Shown: positions 18,101 through 28,293, numbered from the stretch's first letter. The stretch: 64,000 nucleotides of DNA from Bacillota bacterium (GCA_030706015.1 JAUZPI010000010.1:19164-83163); one strand, 5' to 3'. The notes: a model not told the origin generated them from the sequence alone. Program-made: numbers and translations.

Positions 18101-20848
18101 ATGAAAGGAAAGAAGAGTAAACCCAGTAAGAAATTATTTAACAGATATACTGCTTTAGGTGTCATTTTAATGTTACTAATCTCTGGATTGGCCTCAAAGC
18201 TAATTGTGTTGCAAGTTGTGAATGCTCAACAGTATGAAGAAACTGCAAATAACAAATCTCATAAATTAATTAGTGAACCTGCATCAAGAGGGGTTATAGT
18301 GGACAAGAATGGAACAGAACTTGCAACCAATGTCCCAAGTTATATGCTTGTATTCACCGAAACAGAAGACAGTGATAAGAGTTTTTTTGAAACAATGCCT
18401 CAGGTTTTTAAAATACTTGATGATAACGGTGAGAGTCAGGTGGATGATTTTGAGCTGAAAATTAATCCTTTTAGATTTGAATTTAAAAGTGATGATCCAG
18501 CAGTAAGAAAGAACTGGGAATTGAGATTCAAAAAAGATAGAGGGCTAGATGAAGAGATTGTACGAAAGCTTTATAAAGGTAAAACTGCCAGTGAATTGAC
18601 TGATGCACAAAAAAAGGTAGTGGATGATGAGCTTCTAAAGTTAACACCTGAAGAAACCTATAATAGGCTTTTAACTCAATACGGACTTACAGGTAAAGAC
18701 AGCAGTGGTAAAGTAGTAGGAGAGGATTTAACAAAGAAATATTCTCCTGAAGAGGTAAGAAGACTTCTGGTTATAAAAGATGCTGTGAAAATGGAGAGTT
18801 TCTCTGGTTATAAACCCGTTACTATAGCTGCAAATATTAAGCAGTCAACAGCATTTATTTTCCTTCAAAAATTAAGCTCACTGCCAGGTATTGATGTGCA
18901 AGTACAGCCTATAAGAAATTATCCTTTGGGTACTTTGGCTTCAAATGTCCTTGGATATATATCCAAAATAAATCCATCTCAGCAGGAAAAGTATGAAGAA
19001 AAGGGTTATGATGTAAGTACTGATTATGTAGGTACTTCAGGAATTGAAGCTGCTTTCGAGGACAGGCTAAAGGGAGCAAAAGGTGGAAAAATAGTTGAGG
19101 TAAATAAATCAGGCAGAACTATTAATGAACTAGCCCAGAAGTTACCTGCACAGGGACAAAAAATTCAGCTTACAATAGACAAGGATGTTCAGTATGCTGC
19201 TGAACAAGCTTTAGATAGAACTATGGCAAGCTTAAGAGCCCAGGGTATTACGCACGATGATGGTGGTAGTAATAATATGACAAATGCCACTAGAGGAGCT
19301 GCTGTATGTATTGATGTTAAAACAGGAGCAGTTTTAGCTTTGGCAAGCAGGCCAGGCTTTAATCCAAATGATTTTGCAGACCCGAGAGGATTAACCAGTG
19401 ATGAGATTACTAAGTATTTTAACCCAGATTATGAGGCTTTTGGAAAGTCCAAGGGGTATGACCAGCAAAGAATAAATGAGTTATTTCCAGTAGATACAAG
19501 TATACAAGGGAATACTACTATAAGAAAAGATAAGTATGATCTTATTGCAAAACCATTATATAACTATGCAACTTTTTCTTTAACTCCACCGGGGTCTACC
19601 TTTAAACCTCTTACAGCAATTGCTGGCTTAGAGAGTGGAGTAGTTACAAAGGATACCACAGTGGATGATGAGGGTTTCTTCAATGATGGGAAAGGTTTTA
19701 AGACTGAATTTAAGTCTGATGGTGTACATGGTGTTGTAAATCTAGTAAGCGCTATTGGAGTTTCCAGTAATCCATATTTTATGAGAGTAGGTCAGCTTTT
19801 AAGAAGTCAATATGGCGATGATAAACTTGCAGACTATGCTTGGAAATTTGGTTTAGGAGTTAAACCTAATTCAGGGGTAAAACCCAGCACAGGAATAGAA
19901 ATTCCAGAGAACTTTGGTCAAGTTTTTAATTCTTGGTCAGCTAAAAATATGTATGCAACTCAATATTTATATGCCACTATGGAGGCATTAAAAAATGGAA
20001 AAGAACCCAATAAGGGTGCTAGCTGCACTCCAATTGATTTGTATGAACATGACAGTGATAGTTCTGATGTTAAAAGCTTGAAATCACAAATTAAAGATAT
20101 GGTTCGCAGCTCAATAAAAGATGGTAATTTTGATAAGGATAAGGCTCAATATAAAACCCTTATCACTAATTTGATAAAAGCAGATCCACAGTATAGTGGA
20201 AAGAATATTGGAGATACTCAGATTAATAATATTCTACAGTTAATATACAATGTTGCAATTTCTACAGGTCATTATCAGACTAATATGGGAACAAATATAT
20301 ATAACGCTTCTATAGGTCAAGGTATGGATCAGTTTACTCCACTTCAGCTTGCAAATTATATTGCAACAATTGTTAATGGCGGAAATAGATATAAAGTACA
20401 TTTAGTAGATAAGATATACGATGCTGATGGAAAAAATGTATTAGTAGATAACAGCAAGCCAGAGATTGTGGAACAAACTGGCATTTCTCAAGCAACAATT
20501 GAAGCAGTAAAAGAAGGGATGCATGAGGTTGTTAATTCACAAGATGGTACAGCTAATAAAGTATTCCAGGGGTTTCCTATTGATACTGCTGGTAAAACTG
20601 GTACAGCAACTTACAGTTCGAAAGAGATTCAGGACTCAGTTGGCAGAAGTTCTTTCGGTGTGTATGTAGGATTTGCACCATATGATAATCCACAAATAGC
20701 TGTTGCTGTAGTAATTTTTGACGCTGCTTATGGTGCAAATGCGGCACCAGTAGCAAAAGCAATGTATGAAGCATATTTTCAGGACGAGTTAAAGACTAAA
20801 TATAACTATCAGTTACCTGATTACGTAACCGCACAAACAGAAAATTAG
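18101..20848 (+). CDS. mrdA: Penicillin-binding protein 2, elongasome transpeptidase (first copy)
   Basis: A 915-residue class B PBP crosslinking new wall during elongation. One membrane segment at about residues 17-36 is followed by the dimerisation domain (SHKLISEPASRGVIVDKNGT; later DYVGTSGIEAAFEDRLKG) and the transpeptidase domain: catalytic Ser499 in PPGSTFKP, SSN at 555-557 and KTG at 832-834. It is far longer than the roughly 600-700 residues usual for PBP2. Extra sequence lies around residues 110-240 and between SSN and KTG (a charged segment near 650-700). It sits 13 bases after mreD and is followed by a terminator. A close paralogue comes next. Confidence 0.95.
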   Translation: MKGKKSKPSKKLFNRYTALGVILMLLISGLASKLIVLQVVNAQQYEETANNKSHKLISEPASRGVIVDKNGTELATNVPSYMLVFTETEDSDKSFFETMPQVFKILDDNGESQVDDFELKINPFRFEFKSDDPAVRKNWELRFKKDRGLDEEIVRKLYKGKTASELTDAQKKVVDDELLKLTPEETYNRLLTQYGLTGKDSSGKVVGEDLTKKYSPEEVRRLLVIKDAVKMESFSGYKPVTIAANIKQSTAFIFLQKLSSLPGIDVQVQPIRNYPLGTLASNVLGYISKINPSQQEKYEEKGYDVSTDYVGTSGIEAAFEDRLKGAKGGKIVEVNKSGRTINELAQKLPAQGQKIQLTIDKDVQYAAEQALDRTMASLRAQGITHDDGGSNNMTNATRGAAVCIDVKTGAVLALASRPGFNPNDFADPRGLTSDEITKYFNPDYEAFGKSKGYDQQRINELFPVDTSIQGNTTIRKDKYDLIAKPLYNYATFSLTPPGSTFKPLTAIAGLESGVVTKDTTVDDEGFFNDGKGFKTEFKSDGVHGVVNLVSAIGVSSNPYFMRVGQLLRSQYGDDKLADYAWKFGLGVKPNSGVKPSTGIEIPENFGQVFNSWSAKNMYATQYLYATMEALKNGKEPNKGASCTPIDLYEHDSDSSDVKSLKSQIKDMVRSSIKDGNFDKDKAQYKTLITNLIKADPQYSGKNIGDTQINNILQLIYNVAISTGHYQTNMGTNIYNASIGQGMDQFTPLQLANYIATIVNGGNRYKVHLVDKIYDADGKNVLVDNSKPEIVEQTGISQATIEAVKEGMHEVVNSQDGTANKVFQGFPIDTAGKTGTATYSSKEIQDSVGRSSFGVYVGFAPYDNPQIAVAVVIFDAAYGANAAPVAKAMYEAYFQDELKTKYNYQLPDYVTAQTEN

Positions 20849-20857
20849 TATTGAATT

Positions 20858-20888
20858 AAAACCACAACGTTAATGTTGTGGTTTTTTT
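20858..20888 (+). terminator. Terminator between the two PBP2 genes
   Basis: AAAACCACAAC and GTTGTGGTTTT form an 11-bp stem with a T run. It ends the mre operon and puts the second PBP2 in a separate unit. Confidence 0.87.
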
Positions 20889-21041
20889 GGGCTATAAAAA
20901 GGTTTATTGAAAGTTTAGGTAAATTCTGCTATAGTTTATATGGTAAAAATTATACATTATATATAATATTGTATTTGGTTATTAATAAGATAAGGATGAA
21001 TATTTAAATATTATATATTTATACAAGGAGATGGTATCATA

Positions 21042-23774
21042 TTGTTAGTAAATAATGATGGAGATAAGAAGCCAGCAATTACAAGATATTCTTTTTTATA
21101 TATAGTAACTATATTAGTTATTTTGAGTTTATTAGCAAAACTAGTAGTGCTGCAGGTAGTAGATGCTCAGGAGTATAAAGCAAATGCAAGTACTAAATCA
21201 CATAAGCTTGTAAGTGAACCTGCTCCTAGGGGAATTATAGTTGATAAAGGTGGCACAGAACTTGCTACCAATGTATTAAGTTACATGTTAATTTTTACAG
21301 AAACAGAAGAAAGTGACGCCAAGATTTTTGAAACTATGCCTACGGTATTTAAGATATTGGATGAAAATGGTGAAGGCCAAAGAGATGATTTTGAATTGAA
21401 GATAAATCCCTATAGATTTGAGTTTAATAGCAGTAATCCAACAGAACTTAGAAACTTAGAACTAAGATTTAAAAAAGACAGAGGATTGGATGAAGAAATT
21501 ATACATAGACTTTATAAGAACAAGACTTTTAATGAATTAAATAATGAACAAAAAAAGAAAGTGGATGAAGAGTTATTAAAGATTACTCCTGAGGAAACTT
21601 ATAAAAAACTACTTCATAAATACGACATAATTGGCAAGAAGGATGGCAGCGGAAAAGTTGCAATTGAAGATTTAACTAAAAAGTATTCTCCAGAAGAAGT
21701 GAGAAGGCTGCTTGTAGTTAAGGATGAAATAAAGATGGGAAGTTTTTCAGGGTACAAACCAGTAATAATTGCAGCAGACATAAAAAAGGAAACAGCTTTT
21801 ACTATCCTTCAAAAAGCCAGTACCCTGCCTGGAATAGATATACAGATACAACCTATGAGGAAATATCCTTATGGTCAATTAGCCTCTAGTGTCTTAGGAT
21901 ATATATCTAAGGTTAATTCACCGAAGCTTGAAGAAAAAGGCTATGATACTAGCACAGATTATATGGGGGTTTCTGGCATCGAAGGAGTTTATGAAGATAG
22001 ATTAAAAGGAGAAAAAGGCGGAAAATTAGTTGAGGTAAATAAATCCGGCAGGACTATAAATGAACTAGCGCAGAAACAATCTCATCAAGGACAGAAAATT
22101 CAGCTTACTATAGATAAAGATATACAAAATGCAGGAGAAATAGCCTTTGACAAAACAGCTGCCAGTTTAAGAGCTATGGGGAAGAATGAGGATGATGGAG
22201 GTATTACAGATACATCTAATGCTACAAGAGGAGCCGCACTTTGTATGAATGTTAAAACTGGAGAGATTTTAGCACTTATAAGCAGACCAGGGTTTGATCC
22301 TAATGATTTTTCTGATCCTAGAGGATTGACCCAAGAGCAAATTAATAAATATTTTAGTATAGATTATACTGGATTTGCAAAACAGCATAGCTATGATGAA
22401 CAAAGAATGAATGAATTATTTCCTCAAATCAAAACCATAGAAGGAAAAAGCACTGTAAGAAAAGATACCTATGATCTACTTGCAAAACCACTGTATAATT
22501 ATGCAACCTCATCTTTAATACCTCCAGGGTCTACCTTTAAGCTAGTGACAGCTATTGCTGGATTAGAGACTGGTACAATTACGTCAAATGATACGGTAGA
22601 TGATAGAGGTGAGTTTGATGATGGAAACGGCTTTAAAACAGAATTTAAATCTGATGGAAGTAATGGCACTGTAAATTTAACAAAGGCAATAGGTGTTTCT
22701 AGTAATCCATATTTTATGAAACTTGCACAGAAATTAAGAACTAAATATGGAGATGATATATTAGCTGAATATGCCTGGAAGTTTGGGTTAGGAGTAAAGC
22801 CTAGTTCTGGTGTTAAACCCTCTACAGGTATTGAAATATCAGAAAATTTTGGGCAAGTATATAATACATGGTCTTCTAAAAATAATTATTCTACTCAGTA
22901 TTTATATGTAACAATGCAAGCACTTAAAAATGGGAAGGAGTCATCAAAAGGAGCCAGCTGCACAACTATAGATATTTATGATAGGGATGGTGACAGCGAT
23001 GATGTTAAGACTACTAAAACTCAGATTAAAGCTTTAATTAAGGATTGTATAAAAGATGGGAAGTTTGGTGACAGAAAAGCTGAATTTAAGCAACTATTTA
23101 AGGATTTAATGAATGAAGACCCCCAATATCTAGGTAAAGATATTTCAGATGTTCAAATGAATAACATACTACAGGTTATATATAATGTAGCTATTTCAGA
23201 TGGTCATTTCCAATCCACTACAGGATCAAATATCTATAATGCATCTATTGGCCAGGGTCAGGACTTCTTTACTCCTTTACAATTAGTAAGTTATTTATCT
23301 ACCATTGTAAACGGAGGAACCAGGTATAAGGCACATCTTGTTAACAAAATCTATGCTGCGGATGGTAAAACAGTACTATTGGATAATAGCAAGCCTGAGG
23401 TTTTAGGTAATACGGGTATAAAGCCATCTACCGTAGAAGCATTAAAGGAAGGAATGTTGGATGCTGTAACCAATGGTACTGCAGCTCACGAATTTGATGG
23501 CTTTCCTATTCAAACTGCAGGAAAAACTGGTACTGCTACTTATAATGATAAACAAATACAAGATTCTGTAGGCAGAAGTGCTTACGCCTTTTATGCAGGC
23601 TTTGCACCATATAATGATCCTGAAATTGCGGTTGTAGTTGTTATTTTTGACGGTGGTTATGGAAAATATGCTGCTCCTGTGGCAAGAGCAATGTATGAGG
23701 CATATTTTAAAGATAGGCTAAAAAGTCAAGGTTATCAATTGCCGGATTATGTTAATGCAATGGAAACAAAATAG
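21042..23774 (+). CDS. Penicillin-binding protein 2 paralogue (second copy)
   Basis: A 910-residue class B PBP collinear with the preceding gene along its whole length, including the same unusual inserts (for example YSPEEVRRLLVVKDEIKMGS). Catalytic Ser497 in PPGSTFKL, the SSN triad and KTG at 828-830 are intact, so both copies should be active. The N-terminal membrane segment is at about 14-34. It begins with TTG, 11 nt after AAGGAG; no ATG lies in frame. It has its own upstream region of about 190 bases and its own terminator, so it may be regulated separately, for instance in sporulation. That is inference. Confidence 0.93.
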   Translation: MLVNNDGDKKPAITRYSFLYIVTILVILSLLAKLVVLQVVDAQEYKANASTKSHKLVSEPAPRGIIVDKGGTELATNVLSYMLIFTETEESDAKIFETMPTVFKILDENGEGQRDDFELKINPYRFEFNSSNPTELRNLELRFKKDRGLDEEIIHRLYKNKTFNELNNEQKKKVDEELLKITPEETYKKLLHKYDIIGKKDGSGKVAIEDLTKKYSPEEVRRLLVVKDEIKMGSFSGYKPVIIAADIKKETAFTILQKASTLPGIDIQIQPMRKYPYGQLASSVLGYISKVNSPKLEEKGYDTSTDYMGVSGIEGVYEDRLKGEKGGKLVEVNKSGRTINELAQKQSHQGQKIQLTIDKDIQNAGEIAFDKTAASLRAMGKNEDDGGITDTSNATRGAALCMNVKTGEILALISRPGFDPNDFSDPRGLTQEQINKYFSIDYTGFAKQHSYDEQRMNELFPQIKTIEGKSTVRKDTYDLLAKPLYNYATSSLIPPGSTFKLVTAIAGLETGTITSNDTVDDRGEFDDGNGFKTEFKSDGSNGTVNLTKAIGVSSNPYFMKLAQKLRTKYGDDILAEYAWKFGLGVKPSSGVKPSTGIEISENFGQVYNTWSSKNNYSTQYLYVTMQALKNGKESSKGASCTTIDIYDRDGDSDDVKTTKTQIKALIKDCIKDGKFGDRKAEFKQLFKDLMNEDPQYLGKDISDVQMNNILQVIYNVAISDGHFQSTTGSNIYNASIGQGQDFFTPLQLVSYLSTIVNGGTRYKAHLVNKIYAADGKTVLLDNSKPEVLGNTGIKPSTVEALKEGMLDAVTNGTAAHEFDGFPIQTAGKTGTATYNDKQIQDSVGRSAYAFYAGFAPYNDPEIAVVVVIFDGGYGKYAAPVARAMYEAYFKDRLKSQGYQLPDYVNAMETK

Positions 23775-23791
23775 AAGATTGTAAAGAAACG

Positions 23792-23823
23792 CCTCTACTA
23801 AATTTTTAGTAGAGGTTTTTGTT
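23792..23823 (+). terminator. Terminator after the second PBP2 gene
   Basis: CCTCTACTAAA and TTTAGTAGAGG make a perfect 11-bp stem followed by TTTTTGTTT. Confidence 0.88.
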
Positions 23824-23942
23824 TCATAAAATTGCTTTCCATGTTATTATTTTTTATGTAATAATAAAAAATCAGAATTAAAAGAAGGATTTTATAAAAC
23901 TATGTTGAAATATAAAAGAGGCATATTTGTGGAGGTATTATT

Positions 23943-24575
23943 ATGGGAGCAGACAAAATAGTCATCAAGGGTAACAAAGAAGGACTAAACGTAATAATAG
24001 ATATGAACAATTTTAAAGATTTTGATGATATGCTGGAGATTTTGATAGATAAGCTGTCAAAGGGTAAGAGATTTTACAAGGGATGTACTCTTAAAGTGAC
24101 TACTGAATTAAAGTATATAAACGAAAGACAGCTAAGGAAATTAAAAGATATCCTATTTGATGAATTTTTAATCAAAGATTGTATATTTGAAGACTTAGAG
24201 GAAAATTCAAATAAATCTTTTTCGGGCATTTATGAGGGAAGAACTAAATTTATAAAAAGAACAATTAGAAGTGGACAGGTTGTCAACTACTCAGGAAATA
24301 TTGTAATCATAGGTGATGTAAATCCGGGATCAAAAGTTTCAGCTGGTGGAAACATAATAGTGATGGGATGCTTAAGAGGAGATGTACATGCAGGTGCTAG
24401 CGGCAATGATAAGGCTTTAATTGCAGCTTTTATGCTTCAACCCAAAATACTTCAAATTGCCAATACTATGACTAGAGCACCAGAGGAGGATGAAAAACCA
24501 CAGTATCCTGAGGTTGCTAAATTAAGAGGTAAAACTATTATTGTTGAACCTTATTCACCTAACAAATTTATTTAA
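23943..24575 (+). CDS. minC: Septum-site inhibitor MinC
   Basis: A 210-residue inhibitor of FtsZ assembly. The N-terminal domain (about 1-105) is variable; the C-terminal beta-helix domain carries the conserved [39 protein letters not shown] and [16 protein letters not shown] segments, which bind MinD. Its stop codon overlaps an ATG (TAATG), and the real minD start lies 15 bases downstream. First gene of minCDE. Confidence 0.95.
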   Translation: MGADKIVIKGNKEGLNVIIDMNNFKDFDDMLEILIDKLSKGKRFYKGCTLKVTTELKYINERQLRKLKDILFDEFLIKDCIFEDLEENSNKSFSGIYEGRTKFIKRTIRSGQVVNYSGNIVIIGDVNPGSKVSAGGNIIVMGCLRGDVHAGASGNDKALIAAFMLQPKILQIANTMTRAPEEDEKPQYPEVAKLRGKTIIVEPYSPNKFI

Positions 24576-24589
24576 TGGAGGTAAAACAT

Positions 24590-25387
24590 ATGGGACAAGC
24601 TATAGTAATTACATCAGGAAAGGGAGGCGTAGGAAAAACTACAACTACTGCTAACATAGGAACAGCATTGGCTGCAGCTAGTAAGAAGGTTGTAGTTGTA
24701 GACGGTGATACAGGTCTTAGAAACTTAGATGTTTTAATGGGTCTTGAAAATAGAATAGTTTTTACTTTGCTAGATGTTATAGAGGAGAACTGTAGATTAA
24801 AGCAGGCATTAATTAAAGATAAAAGATATGAGAATCTTTATTTGCTTCCTACAGCCCAAACAAGAGATAAGAACGATGTTAAAACTGAACAAATGTTGAA
24901 TCTTGTTAATGAATTAAAAAATGATTTTGATTATGTTTTAATAGACTGCCCAGCTGGTATAGAGCAGGGATTTGAAAACGCTGTTGTAGGCGCGGATAGA
25001 GCAATAGTCGTGGTAAATCCAGAACTTACCTCAGTAAGAGATGCTGATAGAGTTATTGGAAAATTGGATGCAAAAGGATTATATGATCACCAACTGGTAG
25101 TAAATAGAATAGATTATGAAATGGTAAAAAGAGGCGACATGCTAAGTGTAAATGATGTAATAGATAATTTAGCAATAAAGCTTATAGGGGTAGTGCCTAA
25201 TGATAAAGAAATCACCGTTTCAACAAACAAGGGAGAACCTATAGTGCTAACTCAAAACTCATTTGCGGGACAAGCGTTTAAAGATATAGCAAGAAGAATT
25301 ATGGGAGAAGAAATTCCATTTGTTAGCCCTGAAGAAAATGACACTGGTTTTTTTGGATCCTTGAAGAAATTATTCAAGAAAAAATAG
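24590..25387 (+). CDS. minD: Septum-site ATPase MinD
   Basis: A 265-residue deviant Walker ATPase that brings MinC to the membrane. The P-loop SGKGGVGKTTTTANIG with its signature Lys is at the N-terminus, VVVDGDTGLRNLDVLMGLE follows, and DYVLIDCPAGIEQGF is the Walker B region. The C-terminal amphipathic membrane-targeting helix GFFGSLKKLFKKK is clear. The start is ATG 24590 because GGAGGT lies at 24577-24582; an ATG at 24575 overlaps minC and precedes that SD. Confidence 0.96.
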   Translation: MGQAIVITSGKGGVGKTTTTANIGTALAAASKKVVVVDGDTGLRNLDVLMGLENRIVFTLLDVIEENCRLKQALIKDKRYENLYLLPTAQTRDKNDVKTEQMLNLVNELKNDFDYVLIDCPAGIEQGFENAVVGADRAIVVVNPELTSVRDADRVIGKLDAKGLYDHQLVVNRIDYEMVKRGDMLSVNDVIDNLAIKLIGVVPNDKEITVSTNKGEPIVLTQNSFAGQAFKDIARRIMGEEIPFVSPEENDTGFFGSLKKLFKKK

Positions 25388-25399
25388 GGAGGGGTTTTT

Positions 25400-25669
25400 G
25401 TGGATTTATTTAAGCTTTTTACTAATAAACCTTCCTCAAAAGATGTTGCTAAAGAAAGATTAAAATTGATACTTATCCATGATAGAGCTGATTTGTCGCC
25501 AGAACTCTTAGAAGCAATTAAGGGTGAAATATTAAGCGTTATAGCAAAGTATGTAGAAATTGACAATTCAGATGTTGAGGTTAAACTAACTAGGACGGAC
25601 ATTGAAGAAGGTAATGCTCCAGCACTAATTGCAAATATACCAATTAGAAATATGAGAGGTAAACGCTAA
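25400..25669 (+). CDS. minE: Topological specificity factor MinE
   Basis: An 89-residue protein that stimulates the MinD ATPase and drives pole-to-pole oscillation. The anti-MinCD helix segment SKDVAKERLKLILIHDRADL is highly conserved, followed by the C-terminal dimerisation domain (VISVIAKYVEID-type strand, then the DVEVKL strand). Many bacilli lack MinE and use DivIVA, whereas clostridia have it. GTG start after GGGAGGGG, 12 bases after minD. Confidence 0.94.
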   Translation: MDLFKLFTNKPSSKDVAKERLKLILIHDRADLSPELLEAIKGEILSVIAKYVEIDNSDVEVKLTRTDIEEGNAPALIANIPIRNMRGKR

Positions 25670-25672
25670 AGT

Positions 25673-25713
25673 AAATAAAGCTATGTATAATTGTATTATG
25701 CATAGCTTTATTT
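25673..25713 (+). terminator. Terminator-like hairpin after minE
   Basis: AAATAAAGCTATG and CATAGCTTTATTT form a perfect 13-bp stem with a 15-nt loop. The T run is short, so termination may be partial before rodA. Confidence 0.65.
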
Positions 25714-25753
25714 AACGTGCATATGTTATAATGTCCTTAATGGAGGGGTAGCA

Positions 25754-26866
25754 ATGCTAGATAGATTTAAGATTGATAGAAAGCTTTTAAGGCAGTTTGA
25801 TTTTGGTGCATTAGTTGTTGTGTTGATAATTGTCGCTTTTGGTTGCATGAATATTTATAGTGCTACACATTTAAGGGCAGGTAACTATTATCTAGTTCAA
25901 CAGCTTATTGCTTTAATAGTATGTTTAATTGTAGTATATCTATTATTGTTAGTAGATTATACCACAATAAAAAATTATATTCCTATTATATACTGGGTTT
26001 GTAATATTCTGCTCATTGTAGTTTTATTTACGCCAGCAAGAAACGGAGCTACAGGTTGGATTGGAGTAGGCAACAAAACCTTTCAACCGTCGGAATTTGC
26101 TAAAATTGCTATGATTATTATGGTTGCTAAAAAATTAGATGACCTGGAGGGTAATATAAACAATGTAAAGAATTTCTTTATAGTTTTATTTTATGCAGCA
26201 GTGCCTATGGCTTTAATTCTTAAGGAACCTGATATGGGTATGACTATGGTATGTTTTTTCACTGTTTTAGGAATGTTCTTTATAGCAGGATTAGATTTAA
26301 AGGTTATAATCGGTGGAATATCTTCAGTTATTATTTTAATAGTTGTAGCTTGGAATTCTTCTCTAATGGAAGCCTATTGGAAGGTAAGACTTACATCCTT
26401 CCTGCACCCTGAACAGGATAGTTTAGGAGCGGGTTTACAGCTTTATAATTCTGAGATAGGAATAGGATCTGGAGGATTATTCGGAAAAGGATTTTTGGCT
26501 GGTACTCAAATAAGAGGAGGCTTTATACCAGAAAACCATACGGACTTCATTTTTTCTGTAGTTGGTGAGGAATGGGGACTTGTAGGAGCAATAATCTTAT
26601 TAGTATTATATTGCATATTAATATTTAAGTTGATTAAAATAGCAAAGAATGCAAAAGATGTATTCGGCAGGGTTATATGTGCAGGTATTATTGCTATATT
26701 TACTTTTCTAGTTTATCAAAATATAGGAATGACCATTGGTGTGGCACCAATTACAGGAGTAACTCTTCCTTTTATGAGTTATGGTGGTAGTTCCATGTTA
26801 ACCTGTTTTATATCCTTGGCACTAGTGTTGAATATAGGAATGAGAAGAAATAAAATTAATTTTTAA
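25754..26866 (+). CDS. rodA: RodA/FtsW-family (SEDS) glycosyltransferase
   Basis: A 370-residue polytopic membrane protein with about ten hydrophobic segments. SEDS proteins polymerise lipid II into glycan strands with a partner class B PBP. The motif QPSEFAKIAMI, the loop IPENHTDFIFSVVGEEWG and the C-terminal signature PITGVTLPFMSYGGSSML are all present. The name RodA rather than FtsW or SpoVE is chosen from context, since mreBCD and PBP2 lie just upstream. The start is ATG after GGAGGGG. Confidence 0.92.
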   Translation: MLDRFKIDRKLLRQFDFGALVVVLIIVAFGCMNIYSATHLRAGNYYLVQQLIALIVCLIVVYLLLLVDYTTIKNYIPIIYWVCNILLIVVLFTPARNGATGWIGVGNKTFQPSEFAKIAMIIMVAKKLDDLEGNINNVKNFFIVLFYAAVPMALILKEPDMGMTMVCFFTVLGMFFIAGLDLKVIIGGISSVIILIVVAWNSSLMEAYWKVRLTSFLHPEQDSLGAGLQLYNSEIGIGSGGLFGKGFLAGTQIRGGFIPENHTDFIFSVVGEEWGLVGAIILLVLYCILIFKLIKIAKNAKDVFGRVICAGIIAIFTFLVYQNIGMTIGVAPITGVTLPFMSYGGSSMLTCFISLALVLNIGMRRNKINF

Positions 26867-26900
26867 TAATAATTAGGTAACAAAGGATGGGGGAACTTTT

Positions 26901-27281
26901 ATGAAGATATCATTTATAGCTCATGATAAGAAAAAGGATGAAATTATTGAATTTGTAAAAAGGTATAAGGAGGTATTCGAGCATCACGAAATATATGCCA
27001 CTGGAACAACAGGTAGAATGATCAGTGAACAAATTGGTTTAAAAGTACACAGATTTTTATCTGGACCATTAGGTGGAGACCAACAAATTGGAGCAAAAAT
27101 TGCTGAAGGACAAATGGATATAATAATATTTTTAAGAGATCCATTAACAGCACAGCCTCACGAGCCAGACGTATCAGCTTTAGTAAGATTATGTGATGTT
27201 CACTCTATACCGTTAGCAACTAATATTGGTTCTGCAGAAGTTTTTGCAAAGGCGTTAAGATCTCGAGAAATTGTAAAATAA
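26901..27281 (+). CDS. mgsA: Methylglyoxal synthase
   Basis: A 126-residue enzyme converting dihydroxyacetone phosphate to methylglyoxal and phosphate, a bypass when phosphate is limiting. Conserved features are the N-terminal AHDKKK, phosphate-binding ATGTTG, and the catalytic block [12 protein letters not shown] with Asp, followed by [15 protein letters not shown]. The His near the C-terminus ([15 protein letters not shown]) is also conserved. It is a single-domain protein of usual length with a terminator behind it. Confidence 0.95.
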   Translation: MKISFIAHDKKKDEIIEFVKRYKEVFEHHEIYATGTTGRMISEQIGLKVHRFLSGPLGGDQQIGAKIAEGQMDIIIFLRDPLTAQPHEPDVSALVRLCDVHSIPLATNIGSAEVFAKALRSREIVK

Positions 27282-27293
27282 AACATGTTTTTT

Positions 27294-27336
27294 AAGCAGG
27301 TAGTGATAGATTTGAATAACACTACCTGCTTTTCTT
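27294..27336 (+). terminator. Terminator after mgsA
   Basis: AAGCAGGTAGTG and CACTACCTGCTT form a perfect 12-bp stem with a T-rich tail. Confidence 0.85.
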
Positions 27337-27404
27337 GTGTTTTGGTTATATTACTGCTGCCCAATTCATATACATATTGTAATAATAATGATTTAGGGGG
27401 AAAC

Positions 27405-28217
27405 ATGGGAAGCTTTAACTCCAAATATGAGAATTACTATAATGAACTTATAAACAAAAGATATAATGGCAGTAGCAATAATTATTATATGCAAAATGAT
27501 AACAAGGGTATATTAAACAAAGATAAGCTTGTTAAAAAAATAACACTTCAATTAACCGGGAGCTTAGTTTTGTTCTTATTTGCTTTCGGTTGTAGGTATG
27601 TTGTTACACCTGAAACTAAACAAGCGTATAATTTTGCTAAATCAACTGTTAATTATAATTATGATTACAATAGTGTAGCTAAATACGTACAGAATGTAAA
27701 TTCCAGTGAAATTATTAATAAATTTAATAGCATAAATTCAGATTATCTAAATGATAAAGCTACCGCATTTATAGATGAAATTAAATTTAAAATCAGTGGA
27801 CAAAAGACTGTGGATGATGAGATTAAAAGCACTTTTATTTCACCAATAAGCGGTGAGATAACCTCTCACTTTGGAAATAAAATAAGTACTGCTAATAGTA
27901 AAAGTGAATTTAATAATGGGGTAGATATTAATATAAATGGTAACGTAGAAGTAAAGTGTTCTAATGATGGTACTATAGCGGATATGGGTACTAATAAATC
28001 TGGTGTTAAGTTTATACAAATAGATCACGGTGAAGGTATTGTAACTGAGTATTATGGCTTTAGCAGCATTTCTGTGAATAAAGGTGATGAGGTTAAAAAG
28101 AATCAAGTTATTGGTAGGGCAGGCAGTAATGACAGTAATACAAAAACTAATTTTCACTTTGAGATAAGCTACATGGGTGAAAACAGAGATCCAGAGAAAT
28201 ATTTCAGTTTTAAATAA
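27405..28217 (+). CDS. spoIVFA: SpoIVFA-like membrane protein with degenerate LytM/M23 domain
   Basis: A 270-residue protein with a cytoplasmic N-terminus, one membrane segment (ITLQLTGSLVLFLFAFGCRY, about residues 46-65) and a C-terminal M23 fold. The zinc ligands look lost: the first His position reads N-N171-GVD and the HxH motif reads N249-F-H251. This fits SpoIVFA, the non-enzymatic regulator that holds and inhibits the sigma-K processing protease SpoIVFB, rather than an active endopeptidase. The position next to spoIVFB and before rplU matches Bacillus. ATG 27405 follows AGGGGGA; an upstream ATG at 27285 would run through the mgsA terminator. Confidence 0.8.
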   Translation: MGSFNSKYENYYNELINKRYNGSSNNYYMQNDNKGILNKDKLVKKITLQLTGSLVLFLFAFGCRYVVTPETKQAYNFAKSTVNYNYDYNSVAKYVQNVNSSEIINKFNSINSDYLNDKATAFIDEIKFKISGQKTVDDEIKSTFISPISGEITSHFGNKISTANSKSEFNNGVDININGNVEVKCSNDGTIADMGTNKSGVKFIQIDHGEGIVTEYYGFSSISVNKGDEVKKNQVIGRAGSNDSNTKTNFHFEISYMGENRDPEKYFSFK

Positions 28218-28293
28218 GAGAATTTATAAATTTTATTCATTAAGTTTCATGTATAATTACGTATACCCCTAACAATTAATTTGGAGTGGTTAT

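Noticed and set aside
18101..23774. Long near-repeat as an assembly duplication of one PBP2 gene
   Set aside because: The two copies differ at many codons and in their starts and flanks, so they are real paralogues.
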